A stretch of DNA of 64,000 bases from Oenanthe sinensis (taxonomy: Eukaryota > Streptophyta > Magnoliopsida > Apiales > Apiaceae). The translations under genes and the position numbers were made by a program. A model generated the notes under the pieces. That model had not been told where the DNA came from, ran no database searches, and worked only from the letters and a program-made list of their open reading frames with translations. Below are positions 11,440 through 26,400 of this stretch, piece after piece. Location: assembly GCA_028671895.1 (NCBI GenBank), contig CM053813.1:45292501-45356500 (forward strand), given 5' to 3'. Numbering within the stretch: the stretch's first letter is position 1; every line of letters starts with the position of its first letter.

Positions 11440-14400
11440 TAGTAATGAAACCAAATACGGATGAAGCTGTATTAATTCAACACATTCTAATTTCACAAAA
11501 TGGCTTGGACAAGTTATTACAAATTGTATTACTAAATTAAAACAGTGCAAAACTACACAAAAAATCCTTTATATCTGATGAAAAAAATTACAATATATTT
11601 TGTAAAATTATATATTTTAATTTTGAATAAGACCCTTGAGGGGTATAGATAGATTACTATACTTGAAGTTATATATTAATATTTATGAAATAATTTATCA
11701 AAATAGATGTAATTATGTCGTGAAATTTTATTGCGGTATATTTATTTGCAAATAGAGGGTAGCATAATGGTAAATCATCGGCCCACCGCCCACGTGAATT
11801 GAAAAGGGGGTGAAAAAAGTTTGAAAAGTGAGAATTTTGCTTGCAATGATTAGAGAGGGCAAACAACAGACGGCCCACAACATACTGAACGGGGCTCAAC
11901 AAAAAAATACAAAAACCCAAAGTCAGAAATAACGACTTTCAATAGCTTCACTCATTCAGTGAGTATTACAAATGGTAACTTAACTGAAAATATTAAATAT
12001 ATTCATGTCTCAATATTATACTATTAAAATGGATCTATATCATAAATTCTATTGATTTAAAATTATAATTATGACAGAACCGCTAATATTGTATTAGACT
12101 TTTGATTATTAATCCAACATAAACACTGTAAACATTTGTGTAAGAATAAAATAGATATCAATAAAACATTAATTTATTCTATATGTAGATCCATTTCTAA
12201 GCAATTATCAAAAACAGTGTTTTTAGTTTTATAAAACACCCTTTCGGTCCCCCTTTAGGCGATTAGTAAATAAATAATTATGTTACGCTAAAAAGGTTTT
12301 GATTGAGCTTAGCTAGCTTAGTCCAAAAATCAAAGGTTGAACGTGAAAAAAGAGAAAACAAAACAACTTTTTAGCTAGTGGAGGAAGAGCTTATTAAATT
12401 AATAATACTAATGGGTTAGCTTGACTTGTTGTCCCAGAACTTTACATGACCCATTAACTCCGATCTGATCTGATCTGAATAATTTACTATAATTCAACCC
12501 AAAAAGCTTATATTTAAGCTTTATTTATCAAGCCGTGAAACTCCTGTAGGCCTGTGACGGATGACAATACATACAGTAACAGCTAGCTAGCAGTGTTTTT
12601 GTATTAATACAAAGAAATTTAATAGTATAATATCAAGTAGTATGCGTTTTTAACTATACACCCACTGTTACACACACATTTAGATAATACACACATGGGG
12701 TGATGTTCACTGCTCATCTACAGTACTTTCTTCTCTCAATTTTTGTTGATACGAATATAAATTATTATGTACTCCGTAACAATTAACATACGTGTTTAAA
12801 ATTTAAATATATGCATAGACATAATTATATATATTTCTAACCAATCACCGGAACGTTCTTTATTCATACAAAAAATAAAAATTATTATTTTTTATAAATT
12901 AAAAAATAAAAAAATCGTTTCAACAATTATTTTCGAGAAATTCGAACTTTATGAATTTATAATGAAGACAAATGGTGTCATGGTGATACTCTCTTCTACA
13001 GGACTTTTCTTGTTCCATTTGTGTTTCTTGGGGATACCGCTACAATGCCATCTGCAATAATTTGTATTTTTGTAAACATAATGGGGAAGTGTAACAGATA
13101 GTAGTGGGGATCAATCTTTTATTTTGTCGCGTCTCTGCAGTGTATGCAAAAGTTCAAGGACTGTTAACTAGTTCGGAGATTGTTAAGCTTGGACGAATAT
13201 GTGTTGTGTGTGTATAATATTAATTTAAGCACGTGAGTAATTTATAAATTTGGTGTCCGCTTAATCGGAATTAACGGCAACAACTACCACACTTCGTTGT
13301 CCATCAAGGTTGGTGAGTTTGGTTTACTATTTTATTTTAATATTATCTATTCAAGTTGAAAAAATGTACCCAAAAATTTGTATATCGTTTGTTTTTACTC
13401 TAATCTCCATATTAACTATGATTAAGCTTTTGAAGGGAGAAGTTAATTCATTCTCTTCAATGCTAATCACTAGGGCTTAGAGTGTTTATATTAAAACTAA
13501 TGACCAGATGATCTATTGACATTTTGCTGTAATCTGATTTGTATTATTAAATTTTCAAGGGAGCCAGGCATGCTTCCTTATTCTGTAAAGTAAGAAGAAA
13601 AGGTACACACCCATCAATACTGTAGAAGGATACTGTATACATTGAAGTGTGTGTATAATCTAGTGGTAATAATTAATTAAGATAAATAAAGTTTAAGCAC
13701 CTTCTGCCTCTCCTGTAATTCCAATTAACTTTGTCCACTAGTTAATTTGTGAAGGGAGACAGAGTGAATCAACATGACAGATTCGGGATTGTAAAGGGCA
13801 TATTTAGCTTGAAATTTGAGTTGTAGTCCTCGAAGAAAAACTTGTCCAAAAGCTCATAGGATACCTATTGCATTTTATATAGAAAAGAGTTGAATTAAAT
13901 CAACGATGCGTGCATTGGTGATGCTCACTGTTCATGTATATAATATACACCCATAAAAATAAATACGATAAAAGTTCAATATATTCGTAAATATGATAAA
14001 ATATAATATTGAGTCCAATATATTCGTAAATACGATAAAATATATTACAACAGTCTGTTAAAAGTTCGAATCATTCATATTATATACTATAGTATAATCG
14101 TTCTTTATATATTAATGTAAAAATTAATTAACTAGCTAGTAATTATATAGATCCGTTCTTTATAACCATCGTCTCGGGATAAGAAACATCCGTGACAATG
14201 CATCCGGAAAAAAGTAGAGAACATAGCAAAGTAGGAGCAGGTGGAATATAACGTTCATATCAAATAGAGTATATATGAATATATATTATTCACTAGCCAA
14301 CTCAGTTTGTTCCCCTCACGGGAAGATTTCACAGCACTGCCAATCCACATTCCTATCACTATGAATAAATAAATAAATAAATACGAGTAACAATAATATG

Positions 14401-15640
14401 CCAATGATTGAAGAATTTATTTAATACAGAATGATGAGAATAATATAACCTCCTCATAATTAGGAAAACTATGACCAATTAATTAACAAGTGAAGCAGGT
14501 TTGGATGTGAAGTATTAGTATGGCATGGCTAGCACGGAATGGCGGGAAAAAAGAGGTTTAGAAAGCCCTACCCTACATTGACTGCAATCATACCGTAGTG
14601 ATTGTAGATAGTGGGACAAGGACAAGACCATGCTACTCTCAGGAATATTCAACCTATCAACTTCTTGTGCGTATATATCCACAGACTATTGGTATTGTAC
14701 TTGTATGTATTATGTATATGTGTGTGTATATACTGTGTGTACCTTGTACGTGTGTGTTCGTAGCACTAGGCACTAGCTGCAGAGAGTACTCATGGGTGGT
14801 GATTTCGGCATTTTTGTTGTCATGTTACTCGATCTCTAAATTATTCAAATTTCAAATGTACTTGCTTGAATTACACATAATTTTAAGTTTATATTATGTA
14901 TTTATGTTTCATAAGTATAATCTTATACTCTAAAAAATTATAGGATAATTAACATCAGAACCCATATTAACTTGACAATTACTACGAGTAATAAAAACAA
15001 CTTACGGTAAATCTTCCTTTTTCCGGTAGAATTAATTACTTGAAGGTGTGCTGTGCTTTTGCCATATACATCAGCTGATCCTAGGACCACTAAATCTTAC
15101 TTCCAGATAACAATAATACACTGCACAATAAGATAAGATAACTGTTCTTATTTACATATTTTTGCTTTGTTCGACGGATGAGTTTTCAAAATATCTATCA
15201 AATTATAGATACGAATCGGACCTCCGCAATTCGAATCAATGAAAATTGGGATCATTAAAATCATTATCACTAGTTTATGATTTTTAAAATATTATATACA
15301 GTTAAACCAAAATGGGCCGTTGATAAAATTAATAAAGTGATATATATTAGAGAATCAGCTAGGAACATGAGATATCTTAGGTAACTTTTCTTATATTGTG
15401 AATAAAATAACTGTATTTTGATAATTATGTCATTGCGATATACACAATTAATATAATATTTACAAAAATTGTACATATCAAAATATCATAATTATCGAAA
15501 CACATTTTTTTATATTATCTGAGATAAAATTACATAAGATCAATTTTAGTTTCTTTATTCTCTCTATATAAAATTGAATTATTATATAAATAAACTATTA
15601 AGTTAATTATTAATTAATTTTTATTTTTGACTAACTTAAC
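11440..15640. other. Intergenic, no gene seen
   Basis: AT-rich DNA. A direct repeat of about 40 bases (core CAATATATTCGTAAATA) occurs twice at roughly 13975-14045. No coding potential beyond short chance frames. The 111-codon frame at 14598-14933 is a low-complexity, TG/TA-rich chance frame. Confidence 0.5.
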
Positions 15641-15939
15641 TGTTGGAATTAATCTAAACTTATTTAGATTATTTAGTTATTTAATTTAGATTAAGGAAGA
15701 GATTGTTGGATTTATTTTATAAATCTAAAACTTACGTTAAATAAGACTAGGTCAAGTAGTGTGAGTGTTTTTAGCAATTGGTGGAAGTAGCGTTAGTAGT
15801 TGATTAAGTCTAGGACGCTCCTTATTTAACTCCTGGTTTATTAGCACCAATTGGGTGTTCACTATTTTAAATATGCATGTAATCGTTTATTCCAGATAAT
15901 GAGATATAGTATTTTCTTTCGCACATACATAGGCGTTAA
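15641..15939 (+). mobile_element. Partial LTR element, 3' end, plus orientation
   Basis: 15641-15703 matches the internal 3' end of the neighbouring SMART-like element, including a purine-rich tract AAGGAAGAGAT. A TGTTGGATTTATTTT LTR start follows at 15704. The LTR runs to about 15932 and lacks roughly the last 30 bases before the opposite-strand element begins. It is the left arm of a large inverted repeat with 15966-16281. Confidence 0.7.
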
Positions 15940-17069
15940 TGTTAAGAAATAAAGATGAATATCATCGTATATATAAGGCTACGTGTGAAAGAAAATACTA
16001 CATCTCATTATCCGGAATAAACGATTACATGTTTAAAATAGTGAACACCCAATTGATGTCAATAAAGCAGAAGCTAAATAAGCACTGTCCTAGACTTAAT
16101 CAACTACTAACAATACTTTCACTAACGCTACTTAACCTGGTCTTTGCTCTTATACACACATATCTGATAACAACAATTTATTTAACGTAAATTTTATATT
16201 AATAAAATAAATCCAACAATCTTTTCCGTAATCTAAATTAAATAACTAAATAATCTAAATAAGTTTAGATTAATTCCAACAAATACTCCTTTAATCTAAA
16301 CTTATTTACCAAGTTCCTAACAAGTCACGTATCCCACTCGATCAATGACATTAACTTACCCATCTGACAAGATCATTTTGCCCATCTGACAACTTCTTCA
16401 TAAGCCCGTATGACTTTTAAATGAGTGTGTCTGACCTTATTTTTTTGCCCGTATGACACTTCTTATTTACTCATCTGGCATGTTGTTTCTTTGCCTGTAT
16501 AACACTTCTTACTCGGCTGATTGCACATGAACAGACATCATCATCACAGACATCAACCGTATGTTGCTTTATTACTGTCATCATCTCTCTCAGTAGCCTA
16601 GCCTCTCTGCTACAACCATCACCCCTTTGTTAATAAAAAATCATTCTTCTTGTCTGCTTCTGTTGCTGAGGCTTTTCTAGGGACTTTTTCTCGGCCTTCG
16701 GCCTTCTCAACTAGAGCTTCTTCTCGAAAATCAAATTGTTATGTTACAAAGATTGGTAGCTCTGATACCAAATGTTAAAATATCAAGTTGTATATTGGTG
16801 TATATATGAAGTTACGCGTATATATGTGTGAAATAAAATACTACATCTCATTATCTAGAATAAACGATTACATGCATATTTAAAATAATGAACTTCCAAT
16901 TGGTACCAATAAACCAGGAACTAAATAAGCAGCATCCTAGACTTAATCAACTATTAACACTACTTCCACTAATTGCTAAAAATACTCACATTACTTGACC
17001 TAGTCTTTGCTCTTATACCCACATCTGATAACAACATGTAAGTTTTAGATTAATAAAATAAATCCAACA
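15940..17069 (-). mobile_element. SMART/TRIM-like non-autonomous LTR retrotransposon
   Basis: Read on the minus strand, the 5' LTR is 17069-16773 (TGTTGGATT...TTTAACA). The primer-binding site at 16770-16759 is TGGTATCAGAGC, as in copia elements primed by initiator Met tRNA. A 554-base interior has no coding capacity. A purine-rich tract GGAAAAGAT follows, then the 3' LTR 16218-15940. Total length is about 1.13 kb with LTRs of about 297 and 279 bases. TTAA flanks both sides, with GTTAA on the left and TTAAG on the right, so a clean 5-bp duplication is not shown. The interior holds several degenerate copies of a GCCCATCTGACA-like word (16360-16500). An element with LTRs, PBS and purine tract but no genes must have relied on proteins from a related autonomous copia element. 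Confidence 0.8.
16759..16770 (-). promoter_or_regulatory. Primer-binding site of the SMART-like element
   Basis: The minus-strand word TGGTATCAGAGC is complementary to the 3' end of initiator Met tRNA and lies two bases inside the 5' LTR end. Confidence 0.85.
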
Positions 17070-18821
17070 TTAAGTAGTTTCAGTTTTATTTGACTCAAAT
17101 TATACTAATATATAAAATTTATAAAAATCATATAAAAATTATAAAAATCATCATTATTTCAACAGCTAAAAATGCAGTTTGATGAGTCGATTTAATTATT
17201 GTGCAGCTGTACGTGTCTTTGTAATACCATTACTCCTATCAGATAGCACCACTTTAATGTTATGAGATCATGCGGGGAGTATCGAGAAAAATTATCCGAT
17301 TCGGTATTTTTCCAAATGGCTTCCGTAAAATGGTTTAAAATTGGATAAAGCTGAAGAATTCTTAAAAAATCTGCTAAAGTATTTATTTATTTATTATGTT
17401 GAAAGCATGCTGAAATACAATAGTATGTCAGAGTATTATTCACATTTTATAGTAGGCCAGTAATGCAGTTAATCTAGAAGAACTAGTTTACAGCTATTGT
17501 GTAAAAGTAACGGCCACGTACTTGAAGCCTACCTTGTGAGTTTGCAGGGGCATCGATTCCAACACCATAATAATGGAATCACCTCAGATGACTTAAATAT
17601 TGCAAAACATTTTGAATGTAATTAAGAACTTTGTTTCAAAAGAAGCATGATGGCACTGGCAAGGGGTGCCCTAGAAGTGCCTACTACTACACTGATTATA
17701 GTAGTTGTTAGGGTAATAATTACCATACCAAAGTCACCCTAACACGTTCATAATTAGGCATAATCTGGTTGAGAAGTCATAACAGTGATCAAATTTAGCT
17801 AAAGCAAGAGGGTTGTGAGCATTATTTTTGTGAAAAATGGGTCATATGCCGGTGTTTTGTTCGTGTCTAAAACATATTCGAACACATCTTCCAAGTGAAT
17901 GATCCATAATCTTCATATATGTGATCAACGGATTACTCCAAGTCATAAAATGCGGGATTTTATAATGTGACGTATATAAAAATAGAATTGTATCAGGGAC
18001 TTTATAATGTCGTCCCAGTCAACAAAGAATTTGATCAACTTCATAACTGATTTAAATATCGTTCTTTAAATTTAATTACTATTTGATCACTCGGGCATGT
18101 TTTATTCTAAATCAATATATGTGGTCTAGTTACAAAAATAAAGTAGAATTATAAGTTGTAATTACAGTTAAGAGCCAAGAGTTGATTAAGAATAAAAAGA
18201 GGGAATTCCAACTTTATTAGGATGGTTGTAAGTTGCGATATTTACAATACAAACTGATTGTAAGCTAGCTAGGGCCTTCTCTAATAGGGAAAAGCCCGCG
18301 AAAATCATTAAGATTCAACATAATTTTGTAATTGTGTTGTTAATTATATACGAATATATCAAGTTTTTTTATTTTTATTATTTTATACCTTAATTCCGGA
18401 ACTATAAATGCATACGAACTTTGCTATTTAAACTGACATATTTATATGTTAAATTCAATTTGATTATAATTAATTTGTAATTTTGTATGCAGAGCGATTT
18501 ACAAATTTTTAAAATAATTTATAAATCACACTGCATTCCGTAATATGCACGATATTTTATTAATTATATTTCTATATTACTATTTTTCTTCTTTTAAAAA
18601 TAATTTTAATATTATTTAATATCATTATCTTTTTGTATTTATATTTAAATGAGCAAGAGATTTGTGAGTGTTATTTAGAGATGTGTTTGAATTAAAAAAA
18701 TTAATATTTAAAACTGAGACACCATGAAGTAAGATAATCCAAATACCATCTATCAAAATCTTAATGCATGTTTTAATCTTAATAATACAGTATATATATG
18801 ATGACTTTATAAATTATAGTT

Positions 18822-18980
18822 TATGTATGTGTTGCATGTATATATATTTCTCACATTAAACATATATGACCCTCTCTTAATGAAAAATAATAAAAATACA
18901 AAATATATCCTAACCGTTATATTAGACGAGCTAAAATGGAATATTTTGAATCGGTATACGGGTCTCCACTAAATAATCAT
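18822..18980 (+). repeat. Local direct duplication, copy 1
   Basis: Shares long runs with 20310-20462, including CCCTCTCTTAATGAAAAATA and GGGTCTCCACTAAATAA in the same order. It is a non-coding duplication about 1.5 kb apart. Confidence 0.7.
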
Positions 18981-19384
18981 TATATTTACGTATATTGTGA
19001 GCTCTAGTGTCATGCTATATATGTAAGCATTTCTTTAAAACTTTAAAATGTCTAATGAAATTTTGATTAAGTCGTCTTGAATATTACGGTCAAAACTGTG
19101 ATATATTCGAGCTGCAGGAGCAGAGATAGTAGATCGTGTGGTTTAGAGAAATCTGAGTAACTATTTTCGGTGGGCATAAAACTACTAAATATTTCTTTTT
19201 ATGTTTAACACTATTGGCCAAACATAGTACTTCCCTATAATGCTTCGTCCATAATTATACACGTATGTAACTGCAACAGAGAAATTGGTCAATATCCTTG
19301 GGCCACTCAGAACAAGTACATATATTATTTCTATCCCGAAAACACACACATCTGGAACCCTCAATTACATGTTAGGTTATATTT

Positions 19385-19480
19385 TAAATTTATTAGCCCT
19401 CCTTCTAGAAGAACTTTTCTACATTCATGTGAATAATTGGATTATGATGATTGAGCTTTGACTGGGTACAGCCCCATCCC
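19385..19480 (+). repeat. Possible copy 1 of duplicated non-coding block B
   Basis: Shares TTCTAGAAG, then after a gap ATTGGATTATGATGATTGAG and TTTGACTG, with the block at 44640-44900, in the same order. The match is short and weaker than that between copies 2 and 3. Confidence 0.4.
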
Positions 19481-20309
19481 TGCATAGACAGTGACAATGA
19501 CACTAACGTGGAGCTGTAATATTTCATTAATCGAGCTAGATATATAGGTTCTAAATTATGTGCATACATTGTTATGCATGTTAAAGCTCAATACTCGGTT
19601 TGATCGAATTGAATGATATGCAGAAGAAATGAAATAAATAAATATAAATTAAATTAAATTAGAAACAAACAAAATTGATAGAAAAAAGTGTAAAAAGTCA
19701 GAAAATGTAAATCTTGTAGAGTACTTGTACGATAAGATTTATCAAGAAAATAAGTATAAGAGACTGCAAGACTTAGTTTTCATATTGTAAAATTTAAACT
19801 GTAATCGAAATTAATTGGATTGTATAGTTTTAAATTGCAGTCGAAATTAATTGGATCATAGTTCATAATTTCTGCATGGGTAACATATGAGTAGCATTCT
19901 ATAAAAATCTCCGATAGCCATTATATATACATAAAATACATATATTTATTAAATTATTCATCAAATATAAGTATAAATAAATTAAAAATGAAGTTACATA
20001 GAAAAATAATTGAAAATTACGCATAATAATTAAAAAATAATTTAAACTGATTTTACAATAGAATAAAATCGTCCAAAATGATTTTACAATAGAATCAAAT
20101 TTAAAATTAAATTTTTCGTTCACTCTTAGAATTAAGTTTTTATAAATATTATATATGGTTAATATTATACATTAGTATCAAATTTTTTATTTTATGAAGT
20201 ATAAGTATGATTAATTTTAAAATTATTTATAAGATTTTTTATTTATAATTTTAGAAACAAATTACCCGCATTATTACTGATAAACTGCATTGGAAAAATT
20301 ATGTGGCTG

Positions 20310-20462
20310 TTACATGTATGTGTTGCAACTTGCATGTATATATATTTCTCTCACTGACCCTCTCTTAATGAAAAATAATTAAAAAGCAAAATATATACTA
20401 ACCATTATATTAGACTGGAATGGAAAATTTAGATGGGGTATATGGGTCTCCACTAAATAAAC
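20310..20462 (+). repeat. Local direct duplication, copy 2
   Basis: Second copy of the duplication described at 18822-18980, with small insertions, deletions and substitutions. Confidence 0.7.
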
Positions 20463-23400
20463 AATCTCAAGTCATGTTTTAAGATTATTTTTCTTGTGTA
20501 ATTTGAACTTGGTTTTAAGATATTAGGTTATGCTATGATCATCTTATCCGAGCACTATTGCACTTTTACGGGGTATGGCCCTTATTTTTTAAGGCTTTTA
20601 GCGGTCTGATCGTTGCAAACACAAACACATATAAATTGTATCATCGACTACACCTAAATACACAACTAAAGATTACAAATTAATGAAAATAATAGGCTAT
20701 AATCAAGAATCAATGAATGCATATATGGAAGACCTTTTATTAATTTAGTTCAAGATTCCCAAAAGATAGTCCATGAAACGTACAAATTCAAGTCTATAAT
20801 TTTGTTGTTATTGATTGAATGTAAAATTTGATGATCTATTGAAATAAACTGTAGTTTTCTTACGTACGCGTGCATTGTGTCTCTGGAGTCTGCCCACTTA
20901 ATTATAAGTATGTATAAATATATATTTTGTGTGCATGTGATTTTTTTGTTCATGTGCGTGTTTGTGTGAAATATGTAGCCTTCTTATAATGAGAATATTT
21001 TGATTAGAAATATATACCCCATTAGTTACTACATAATTGCTACAAGTCAAATGTGGACAATAAACCAATGTTAAAAAAATGCCAGTGTCTCTTGTTAAAA
21101 TAGGTGATATAGAATTATAGATATCTTGATCAGCTGCTCTGTCTTTATCTAAATAAGAGTAGGCGTTCGAAAACTGCAATTTCCATGTGCGCCATATATA
21201 TAGCTATAACTAGGCTATGTACCAGTTTTTTTTTTGTGCTAAATTGCTATGTACCAGTTACTAAAAGGTGTATATATATTTTATTAAAATAAAATCGTTT
21301 AATCAGCTGCAATATCTACTTTAATTTCATTGCAGTACTACTATTTATCTTCGAAGTACAGTGTATAAAACATGAAATATAGGTTTATAAATGCCAAACA
21401 TCTTTTATAAATTCTATATATGTAAGAGACTGCAGCATTTAATTAACGTTTTTGTTTCGGTGCATACTAATCAGAAAATTCACTCGTTAATTCATGTCAC
21501 AGCACTGTATTGTTATATTATATTTATACATATATATGTATAGGCACACAGAAGCACACTTAAGTAGGTGACAAAAGTAGGTGCTGGGGATAAAACTAGA
21601 CCTAGGGGATCAGGAGAGGAGGACATGGGGCCATACCCAATCCCCAAAACTTTTGGCATTAAATATACAAACCCTTGAAATCGAATCAACTTCTCGAAGT
21701 TGTATGTATTATGTATATAGAGGAATCTGGAGGAGTCAAATTTTAAATGCAGTTCGCGTTGGTCTTAGAGCTAGCTAGTTTGTTTTCACTCTTTAAAGAT
21801 GATAAACAAGCAGCCGGGTATGTCATTGGTACAGAGCTTAACTAATTACTACATTCGTGTGTGTGTTTGTCTGTGTATATGTCTCATTCCTTCCTTACTA
21901 AGAAAGAACTTGAATGGTTATTGTCAAGGTAGGACAAATTAGTGTAAAAGTACATACATACATAAATATATCCATCTATATATGAATTTTTTTGTTTGCT
22001 AGATTCAAGGGAATGGTCCTTTTGATGGCTAGAAGTATTCAAAGGAAAATGCTGATGTAATGCTATGTATAGTTGGACCAAACAAAATGCTGTGTATAGT
22101 TGGAGGAAACAATTATAAATAATTTGAACAAGAATAATACACGTTCGAGTAAAACCATTTTTATGGTAAGAGACTATTGTTGTGTTTGATTGAAATGAAT
22201 GAAATCAGAGGAAATTGAATGAAATTTGAACTAAAATATGGGTAAATGTTCAAAATTTTCTATGGTACGTCCATTCAAATCCTAAAAATATAAATTAGAG
22301 CTTAACTTCAATTTGAGAAGTAATGCTCCATTAACCATTATACCCATTTTTTCCACATTTCTTATTATAACAAATTTGCAATCTCGTTTGTTTAAATTTT
22401 TTTCTTAAATTAATCTCATTGTCTCCTACTAATTTCACCCATCCATTTTTTTCTCTCCAACCAAGTGCAACATATGATCCTACTACTTGATTCAATGATA
22501 TATGACATTGTATTCCTAGTTATCGCGTTGCAATCGACAAAAAATTAAAATAAAACAAGGAAGTGCATTTTTTAGTGATAGTTATTCTCAAATTTTTATT
22601 TATTCTTCTTTTTAGGGGGTGTTGTTTGAGCTTGTTTAAGCAATTTGATAACATTTAATTTGTAGAGTTTTGTTGGAATGTAAAGCGGAAAATAAAGAAC
22701 ACGTCTACTAATTGGGGATTAGAGTTTATACAGAAATTGAATTAATCTTGCGAAATGTCATGATTTAATCGTATAGTGAATCGTTTGAATATATACTTGT
22801 AGACTAATTCACTTATCGCTCAGTTTTTTAAAATAAATATTAGAAATTTGACTATATATTGTTAGATCAATTACATGGTATAACAACTATTTCTGATTGT
22901 TTGTTGAAATTTGCATGTAGTGGAGAACGAAATTGTCTTATGCTCAATTTTTTTGAAAGTTATCGAATGAACAAACATAGTTGATCATTAGTATGACATA
23001 GACAGAACAAAAAGGGATACACCATGTGCGAAACTTTTATTTTCATCTATAAATTTGGCGTACACATTCGTTAAAATATATTTTTATAATTTGTTAACTA
23101 AATGTATTTTCCAATATAGTATTAATTAAGTACTTCCAGAGATATGCAGTTCCAGCAACTCAAGTTTCATGCGATGCATTCCATTCTTACTGTCAACATA
23201 AAACCAAAAATATAACCAAGGATTTAGCCTTCATGTGTAAGTTCACCATGCTGATCGAGCTCTTGATCTTGAATCTCCTAACTATGAGATAATGTTAAAT
23301 TGGTACCATAATTTAATCTCCTTTCTTGTGGATAACTGGTATTAGGCTAACTGAAGAGTTCACTTTCACACCTAATATTTGTCTCCGTAGTCAAGGGGGG

Positions 23401-26400
23401 TCTAATCGACAATAATGGTCTCCATGATTTTATCTTTTCTTCTTTATTTTTCATCCATATTTTCTCTAAGCCTTTAGTTAGGTTTTTTATTTGCATGTAA
23501 TTTTTTTTCAAATGTTTATTTTTCTTATCGTATTATTTATTTATGTTGATTACAGTATATTTTAAAGATCGATCGCCTTAATTTGAAATTGAAATAATTA
23601 TTTTGGACTTGTACATTCCTGCTTTCTCCGATCTTGATACCTATCAAAGTTGAGACGGTTGTTTTTATCATATGCCTGCCTGTTTAGAGTGAAAATCTAG
23701 AAGTATAGAGATATATAGAAACTGATGCCAAATCGTCTTTTCAATCAGTCGATCAAAAGTGGCAAATAATAGGCGCATCAAATTATAGAGAGGACATCTC
23801 CTTACAGGAGAGAACCCTTTATCAAGAAAGTGCTGTGGGGCCGTGTTACCTTCGATTATTTACCAATCAACCGATGTTGATGAATAAAATCTAATTAAAT
23901 AATAGTCAAATGTCTTTGTTAATTATTTGCTGAAATTCGGTTCATTAAATAAAATCTAATTAAATTCTAGTATACATCTCGAGAGATTTTCTCATACTCA
24001 TACTCATACATGTATATACATTAGTTGAGCTAATGGTTGAAATACGTACTTATATCTCACATGCTTTCTGATGTTGTTGGACCAGTCATCTAGAAGTAAG
24101 GTGAAAGGGAGAGAGCTAGTAGCTAACAAGGCTTCCCATATATGGGTCCCTAATTGTTAGAATAAAGTTCGAATTTTTAGTTTTTTACCCAACTTCCCTA
24201 ATTTTAATTATTGATGTTGAAAGAATTAGACGGAAAAGAAAAGAGACTTTTGATACTGAGGATGACCAGAATGTGTGAAAATATAATATTAAGATTCAAC
24301 TAGAATAAATTAAATTTAGCAGCCATTATCAAAAAAAATATTATGACCCATAGCATGTGTATTCATTCATGTGGATGTTTATACATGGAGAGAAACAACC
24401 CACTAAAAATTAAAAATAAAATCTTGTGCAACCCAATGGTTTAAACTAAGATATCTTGCCTAGTGTTGTTTTTTAATTAATCACACTATAATTATTAATA
24501 TGATAATGTAAATATAGAGAATGTTGAAGTTGGTACACTAGTCTCATGTCATGTAAAGATTTTGTATTTAATCGACTGAATGCGCCCCAAGCTAAAAATT
24601 TGTTAAAACATACAAGGAAATATACACACACATATATAGAGACACACGATTGAAAAAGCTAGAATATACGTCTGGAGAGGGTAAGAAGGCCAACTGTTTA
24701 TACAAAACATGTCCTACAATGAAAGAAACCCTACAGCTACGATTGCGATGGTGTCCTTTGTGTTAGTTTCTTGTTTTTCATCACCTCTGTTTATCTAGAA
24801 GGAAACCAAAATATGTACAGTACTTTATAACCTATCCCTGTAGCTATCATTTTTATGATATTAAATAAAAATAAAATAAAATAAAACAAATAAATATAAT
24901 ATTATAATCAAACATAATATTAAATAAAAATAAATATATTATGATTGAACAAAAACATACATAATTTGAAAAACAAAACGGAAAATAAAACATTAAATGC
25001 AAATAATAAAATATTCAATTTAACCTATTTATTTAAAAAAAATATTTTAATATAATCATATATGATATTAAATAAAATTTAAAATATCATTGAAATAATA
25101 AAAATAAATTTAAATTTAAAAATTAAAACAAATAATAAAAATATAAAAAGGACATGTGTCTTGCACGAATAAATGCTAGTACTAACAAAAACTTACAAAA
25201 TTGATGTTTTATTTAAAAATTAGTACTGGAGTATAGCTTTAATCAATACGAAGTATATATGTATCTTATTTTGAAATTGTTGATCAACGAAATTAGTGAA
25301 CTCTTACTTTGTCTGGTAAATTTGTCTGAAAGATATTGCTTGGAAGATTTTATCTAAAAAGACATTCGCCGGTCTGATAAATTCTCCAGTAGCGGGTTAG
25401 TCTAGAAGACGTATTTGCTCACAGAGAGAGGAATGCTCTCGATATCTTAATTGAGCTTATGGAGTTGACGTTCGTGGACCATGCCCAAGTACTTGTAAAT
25501 TACCTGTATATTTCAACTACGTTGAGAACACTTAACCACCTTCCTTGTAGAATTAAATTCTATAGAGATTTTGTATCTCGAAAATTAATCCATTTTAATC
25601 TTTCTAGTTATATTTGACTCTTTTGATATACTGTAGTCTGCTAGACTTTATTTTAGGAGGACTGTCAGAAAACAAAGTCTCGGGGTTCATTAGATTTTCG
25701 TGTGTAACTGTGTAAGACTATTATTCGTAAATTTTAGTACTTTAGGCTCATTAAGCTAGCTAAAAGACCGTAAATCAACATTAATTGAACTATCGTATAA
25801 ATGAAATTAGAAATATTAATTATGTCATGAAATACATTTCTAGATAGATTATATTTTACGCATCAAAAATCTAAAAATTTGAAGAAAAATTGTAAACTAC
25901 ATAATCACAAAAGAGAATTTAAAAAGTTCTATAGAGATATATTAGATTCCCTCGTATGACATATTATATATGCGTAACAACATAAGTAACGGAAGATTTA
26001 AACTATTTGGAAGATAATTTTTCTTGTAATTTCTATGCACAGCTAAAATTGATTACAGTGAAGTATTATAATACAGAGACCATATATCCTATTTTATAAA
26101 TATATTATTTTGTGAAGTATTTATACACGTAGAATATATATATAGAGAAAAGGGAAACTAAGATATATCTTATATCCTAGGTAATTTCCTAAGATTTTAT
26201 CATAAAATATTAGTATATTAATAAAATTTTAAATGAACTATGATCTTACAAAAATACCTCTTCCATATTTACATAAAAATCCACATATAACTTAGTTAAG
26301 ATATATCTTAGGTTTGCTAATCTCATATAAATATATATGATCTTTAGATTTTTAATTTAATTTTTTTATAAATTTGATATTCCCTACATCTCATTTTACA

